Source: Dastarcus helophoroides
Lineage: Eukaryota > Arthropoda > Insecta > Coleoptera > Bothrideridae
DNA length: 64,000 nucleotides
NCBI GenBank assembly: GCA_028583605.1
Contig: CM053328.1
Coordinates: 3,702,941 to 3,766,940 of the forward strand
Direction of reading: 5' to 3'
Made by a program: the position numbers and the translations under genes. The notes under the pieces are model-generated. The model was not told where the DNA came from. It saw only the letters and a list, made by a program, of their open reading frames with translations, and did not search any database. This document shows, piece after piece, positions 61,501 through 64,000 of the stretch. Numbering within the stretch: position 1 is the first letter of the stretch; every line of letters starts with the position of its first letter.

Positions 61501-63370
61501 ATTGGTTCTACCATCAATAATTTTGGCACCTGAATATTAAGCAATATTAAATTAAGTAACATTACATCAAGTATTATTAAATTAAAAAAAAATATTAAAT
61601 TAAATTATTAAATCAAGTAATATTAAATTAAGTAATATTAAATCAAGTAATAATAAATTAGGTAATATTAAATCAAGTAATATTAAATTAAATACTATTA
61701 AATTAAGTAATATAAAAAAGATGGAAGTATGTGATCAAGAAGGTGGTAAGCGGTTGATTACCGCGGGATTTGGAGCGGGAACGGGATCGTGACCGGGAAC
61801 GGGATCTCGACCGATTTCTACGTCTACCTTTTTTGCCTGATCTCTCGTGGGCGTAATAATCGGTGTCGTCTTCGGCGATTTCGGCGAATTTCACTCTTTT
61901 GTCGAAATCGTCGCTGGTGTTATCCGTCGAGTGTGAATTATCCTTCAACAAGCCGTGAGTTATTGTTAATGGAGAAAACAGGATCAACTTACCAGAGTAA
62001 TGCCATCGACTTCAGGTTTTGTCAGAGGGACGTATCGAACTTTTAATACGTTGTCTTCAAATAAAATATCTTCTTTGCATTCGGCCATTCTGATGGATAG
62101 ATCTTTTAAAATTACGAACCGCTTTGTGCCCACAAAAATTTCTTCCTAAAATAATACAAGCGGGAGTACTAAAAATTTTTATGCAGAAAAATGAATGACG
62201 CAAACAAAGCATTTATTTTTAAATATTTCCAATACTCGTATTAATATTTACGTTTAAATATTTGATATTATTTCAATTAAGTTGTATTTATATTTTGTAT
62301 TGGGCTCCCACACCCCATTATATGTTTTAATTAATAAATAAACTGTACAAAAATGTACCTAATTGTTGCTCGCAGTGCCGATAGCTGTGAATGTTAACAA
62401 TTTTAATTTACGAATTGCAATCATTAAAATAAAAGCATTAAAGACGTTGTTTAAAATAGAAGCTTTTAAGGTAATAATTCGGTAACCCACATATCTGCTT
62501 ATAGGAAGAGGAAACATTTTTTATTCTGTAGTTAAAGATTAAAATCATGATTATTATAGTTTTTATGTTCGACTGAAACCTAGAGGTTCCTAAAACCATG
62601 TAGCAAATTCATAACTAAGAACACTCCAGCTTAAATTAATGAATTCTGCAATTAATTTTGATTTGTAGGTACACTTTGTCTTTAATGATTTAATTATTCA
62701 GTAGCTCGATTCAAATGAAATATTCATAATTATTAAACTTTATTAACGATTAAAAAGCAACAGATATTAAAAATTCCACAATGTTTCAATAAATATTTGC
62801 CAGCACCGGACCAGTTTTCGCATTATTGCTTCATCGGAAATGTCAATCAAATACAAATGGTTCAACCTTACCAGTCCTTGAGGTCCATGCAGGGTGATTT
62901 GGGGCACCCCGACATCCTGTATCGTAAGGGCAGTTCCGGGCAAACCCCCAATATTCCTCCAAGTGGACTGCGTTATAAAAATATGTTCTAATTTGGCTAA
63001 CTTCAGCTTAAGTTCGTGTGCAAGCCTCTGTGTGCCTTCCCCACAATTAAACAAGTACCTAGCGACCCCCCCAATGAGTACCTTCTTGAATAACCAACAA
63101 TACTTACCTCGACTGATCCGAAAACACATATAAGCTCTTAGGGGCACCTTTGGCGCCCGTTCCCAATACCTGCAACGTTACCCTTCCAGGAGAATACTTA
63201 TTCATACTCTCTTTGATTTTCTGCCGTTGTTTCTGTATCGCTGCTACATGTTTCAGCTCTTTCGGCATTTTTATAAGAATGTCATTCAAGTTATGTTTGA
63301 ATCTGCGAAATGTGTAATTTTGTGAATAGGTCAAGAATCTGAAAAGGGGAGTCTGTAGGAAAATAGTCAT
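52550..63370 (-). CDS. RNaseZ: Long-form RNase Z (ELAC2), twelve coding exons
   Basis: RNase Z cuts the 3' trailer from tRNA precursors in nucleus and mitochondria. Exons (minus): 63108-63370, 62872-63058, 61993-62145, 61762-61942, 61254-61529, 61056-61200, ~60790-60988, 60589-60752, 54766-54978, 54366-54678, 54060-54243, 52550-52908. The N half has GTGAKGAPKSLYVF and YLFNCGEGTQR without catalytic histidines. The C half has FLGTGSCIPNKTRN, DCGEGTYGQLV, the zinc site SHLHADHHIGL, YSGDTMP, LIHEAT, HSTTSQA and HFSQRYAKLP. Start ATG 63370 gives a basic, presequence-like N-terminus (FRRFKHNL); an inner Met (MPKELKHVAAI) could serve a nuclear form. With the exon-7 donor at 60789 the total is 2637 bases, 878 residues. 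Exon 4 ends in an Arg-Ser repeat, unusual for the family. The exon 7/8 gap is only 29-37 bases. Intron 8 (5.6 kb) holds satellite. Confidence 0.95.
52909..53503. repeat. RNase Z intron 11, satellite-like part
   Basis: Purine-rich words (aaatttgaaatttcgagagc) occur from 52980 to 53330, then plain AT-rich sequence. No exon is seen. Confidence 0.55.
53504..54020. mobile_element. Cluster of three fold-back pairs, tandem and inverted
   Basis: Six arms alternate in orientation: 53504-53615 (rev), 53625-53670 (fwd), 53670-53745 (rev), 53755-53825 (fwd), 53826-53915 (rev), 53920-54020 (fwd). Three hairpins are present, at about 53580, 53710 and 53880, with differing stems (gatagt/actatc type at the first). 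The cluster ends about 40 bases from RNase Z exon 11, within intron 11. Confidence 0.85.
55030..55315. mobile_element. Fold-back element, diverged, in RNase Z intron 8
   Basis: Left arm gactggtccttcgttatc to about 55140 and right arm ggtttcaggggacaagattt to ataaccaaggactaacc. The centre holds several partial hairpin pieces (catcatcttcaaag, ctaaagatgatagattggc, catcatcttcagataaa), suggesting repeated internal rearrangement. Confidence 0.75.
55316..55673. other. RNase Z intron 8 spacer
   Basis: Unique AT-rich sequence to about 55440, then plus-polar satellite words. No exon is seen. Confidence 0.5.
55674..55805. mobile_element. Short fold-back element lacking the hairpin
   Basis: Both arms are present, but the centre is reduced to gaaagcttcgtcgaaacgcg, so the stem-loop half is deleted. 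The right arm (ttgttgtgttttttaatc to gacaagatttgtatttta) is close to the family consensus. Confidence 0.8.
55806..57489. repeat. Diverged satellite monomers with a polarity switch
   Basis: Up to about 56080 the cores are plus-polar. After the fold-back copy at 56485 they are minus-polar. Between 56100 and 57480 diverged units of roughly 300 bases are visible through the landmarks taatctttagtcatg (56225, 56811, 57265 with changes) and gtctcgaaatt. Confidence 0.7.
56485..56605 (+). repeat. Fold-back half copy joined to satellite that also occurs at 13950-14060
   Basis: A (ct)-run (tctctctctctctctctg) leads into gaagatgatagcttggctg, ttgaacgcgttagagc and the arm to aaaatttgtatttcaat. The satellite after it (56606-56710) is the reverse complement of 13950-14060, joined to the arm at the same point. 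Confidence 0.8.
57490..60500. repeat. Dimeric higher-order satellite, A-B-A-B-A-B-A-A-B
   Basis: Two monomer types of about 330-340 bases alternate. Type A carries taaaagaaaaaagatttttc and starts near 57490, 58160, 58825, 59497 and 59838. Type B carries gtagcgaaatttcgaca or a close form and starts near 57830, 58495, 59157 and 60172. The A-B dimers (~668 bases) are more alike than A is to B. The two A units side by side at 59497-60172 break the rule once. The array lies in RNase Z intron 8 and ends about 90 bases from exon 8. Confidence 0.9.
61535..61716. repeat. 15-bp minisatellite in RNase Z intron 4
   Basis: The unit taaattaagtaatat (with taaatcaagtaatat) is repeated about ten times with small changes. 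It fills the intron almost completely, leaving about 45 bases to the exon 4 donor. Confidence 0.9.
62146..62871. other. RNase Z intron 2, unique
   Basis: AT-rich single-copy sequence. No repeat core, no exon-like frame on the plus strand that is not a shadow of the gene. Confidence 0.5.
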
Positions 63371-64000
63371 GTGGGTAATCGGGAACCTCTTATACTTATG
63401 TTAAAATGCTAGGATTTGAATGATGCGAAATGGGTGAAAAAACGTGCCAAAATTCGAACTGTCAATTTTGACAAGTCAAATGCAGGTATCTTTGATGGTT
63501 AGAAAATAATATTTGATGAAAAATGGGAACTTGTATGGTTCGGTTGTGCTAAATTATTCATATTCCTCGGTAACATATCTCTTTTTGAAAAAATTTCAAA
63601 ACTAAAGCAGAAATTAGCTCATCAAATGTCATATTTGTTCGTGAACTAGTTCGATAGCTTGATATGAGATGGCGCAAAAGCAGTCGATTAGAGATGCGCA
63701 TGGAATATGGATGTTTTGAAAGCATCGATGTTCTGTTTTCGTTGTTTTTATAACATCGATCAAGTTCAAAGAAGGTTTCACCCCTTTACCACATCGGCAA
63801 TTAAATAAATAATTAATTAATCACAAGCCACAGTGTTTAATTCAGTGCTTTAGTATGACATCGATGTTGATTCAATTGATTCTTTATGTTCCTATTTTTG
63901 AAAGCAATTCTGTGAAAACGAACTATGACCAAAAATTCCAGAAAAAAAACTGTTTTAATTCGCTAATGCTTTTAAATTATATTTTACCTGCCTCCTAATA
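63371..64000. promoter_or_regulatory. RNase Z 5' flank with MITE-like fragment
   Basis: The first ~150 bases after the start codon are the likely leader and promoter; no TATA box was fixed. From 63690 (agagatgcgcatgg) onward, catcgatgtt/aacatcgatc words resemble the interior of the hAT-type MITE at 33928-34660, so a diverged, possibly truncated copy is likely. Confidence 0.4.

Noticed and set aside
61243..61533. 96-codon plus-strand frame
   Set aside because: It is antisense to RNase Z exon 5, whose minus frame matches the family.

Overview
The window is nuclear DNA of an arthropod, most likely an insect. Short introns with GT-AG borders, insect-like protein sequences and TA-flanked and hAT-type transposons all point that way. 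A beetle is possible, but no single sequence proves the order. The DNA is very AT-rich, and about two thirds of it is A/T-rich repeat built from variants of a short core resembling gtcgaaatttcgag.

Five gene loci can be supported. (1) 8689-9151 (+) is the terminal exon of an unrecognised protein with a PPSY motif. (2) 16352-18903 (+) is a Varp/ANKRD27 homologue (Rab GEF plus ankyrin repeats and two CHPLCxCxxC zinc motifs). (3) 29253-32213 (-) is RhoGDI in two coding exons. (4) 37461-48775 (-) is translation termination factor eRF3 (GSPT1) in seven coding exons, with an intron of about 7.7 kb full of repeats. (5) 52550-63370 (-) is long-form RNase Z (ELAC2) in twelve coding exons, with a 5.6-kb satellite-filled intron. 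These genes act in separate cell processes (endosomal traffic, Rho control, translation termination, tRNA 3' processing) and form no operon-like system.

Between and inside the genes lie tandem arrays of different periods: ~720 bp (1-6000), 460 bp (6716-8100), 660 bp (9960-11300), ~340 bp (20480-23060), an exact 212 bp x5 array (42665-43717) and a dimeric A-B array (57490-60500). The purine-rich strand of these blocks switches from + to - several times. Mobile DNA includes a 2.2-kb DD41D mariner-like element with TIRs of ~420 bp, a hAT-type MITE with a perfect 8-bp target duplication and a second with a 7/8 match, a candidate solo LTR with heat-shock elements, and about 14 copies of a small fold-back element.

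The most interesting unexplained object is that fold-back family. Every good copy carries a hairpin with a hammerhead-like core (CTGAAGA, stem, GAAAC), and the stem bases co-vary between copies. It may derive from a Penelope-like retroelement, but it carries an extra U beside stem II, so catalytic activity is uncertain.

Several conserved genes carry isolated one-base insertions (four in eRF3, at least two indels in Varp, two in the transposase), while RhoGDI and almost all of RNase Z are clean. Uncorrected long-read consensus errors are the simplest reading; pseudogene decay is the alternative. All calls are made by eye without database search.
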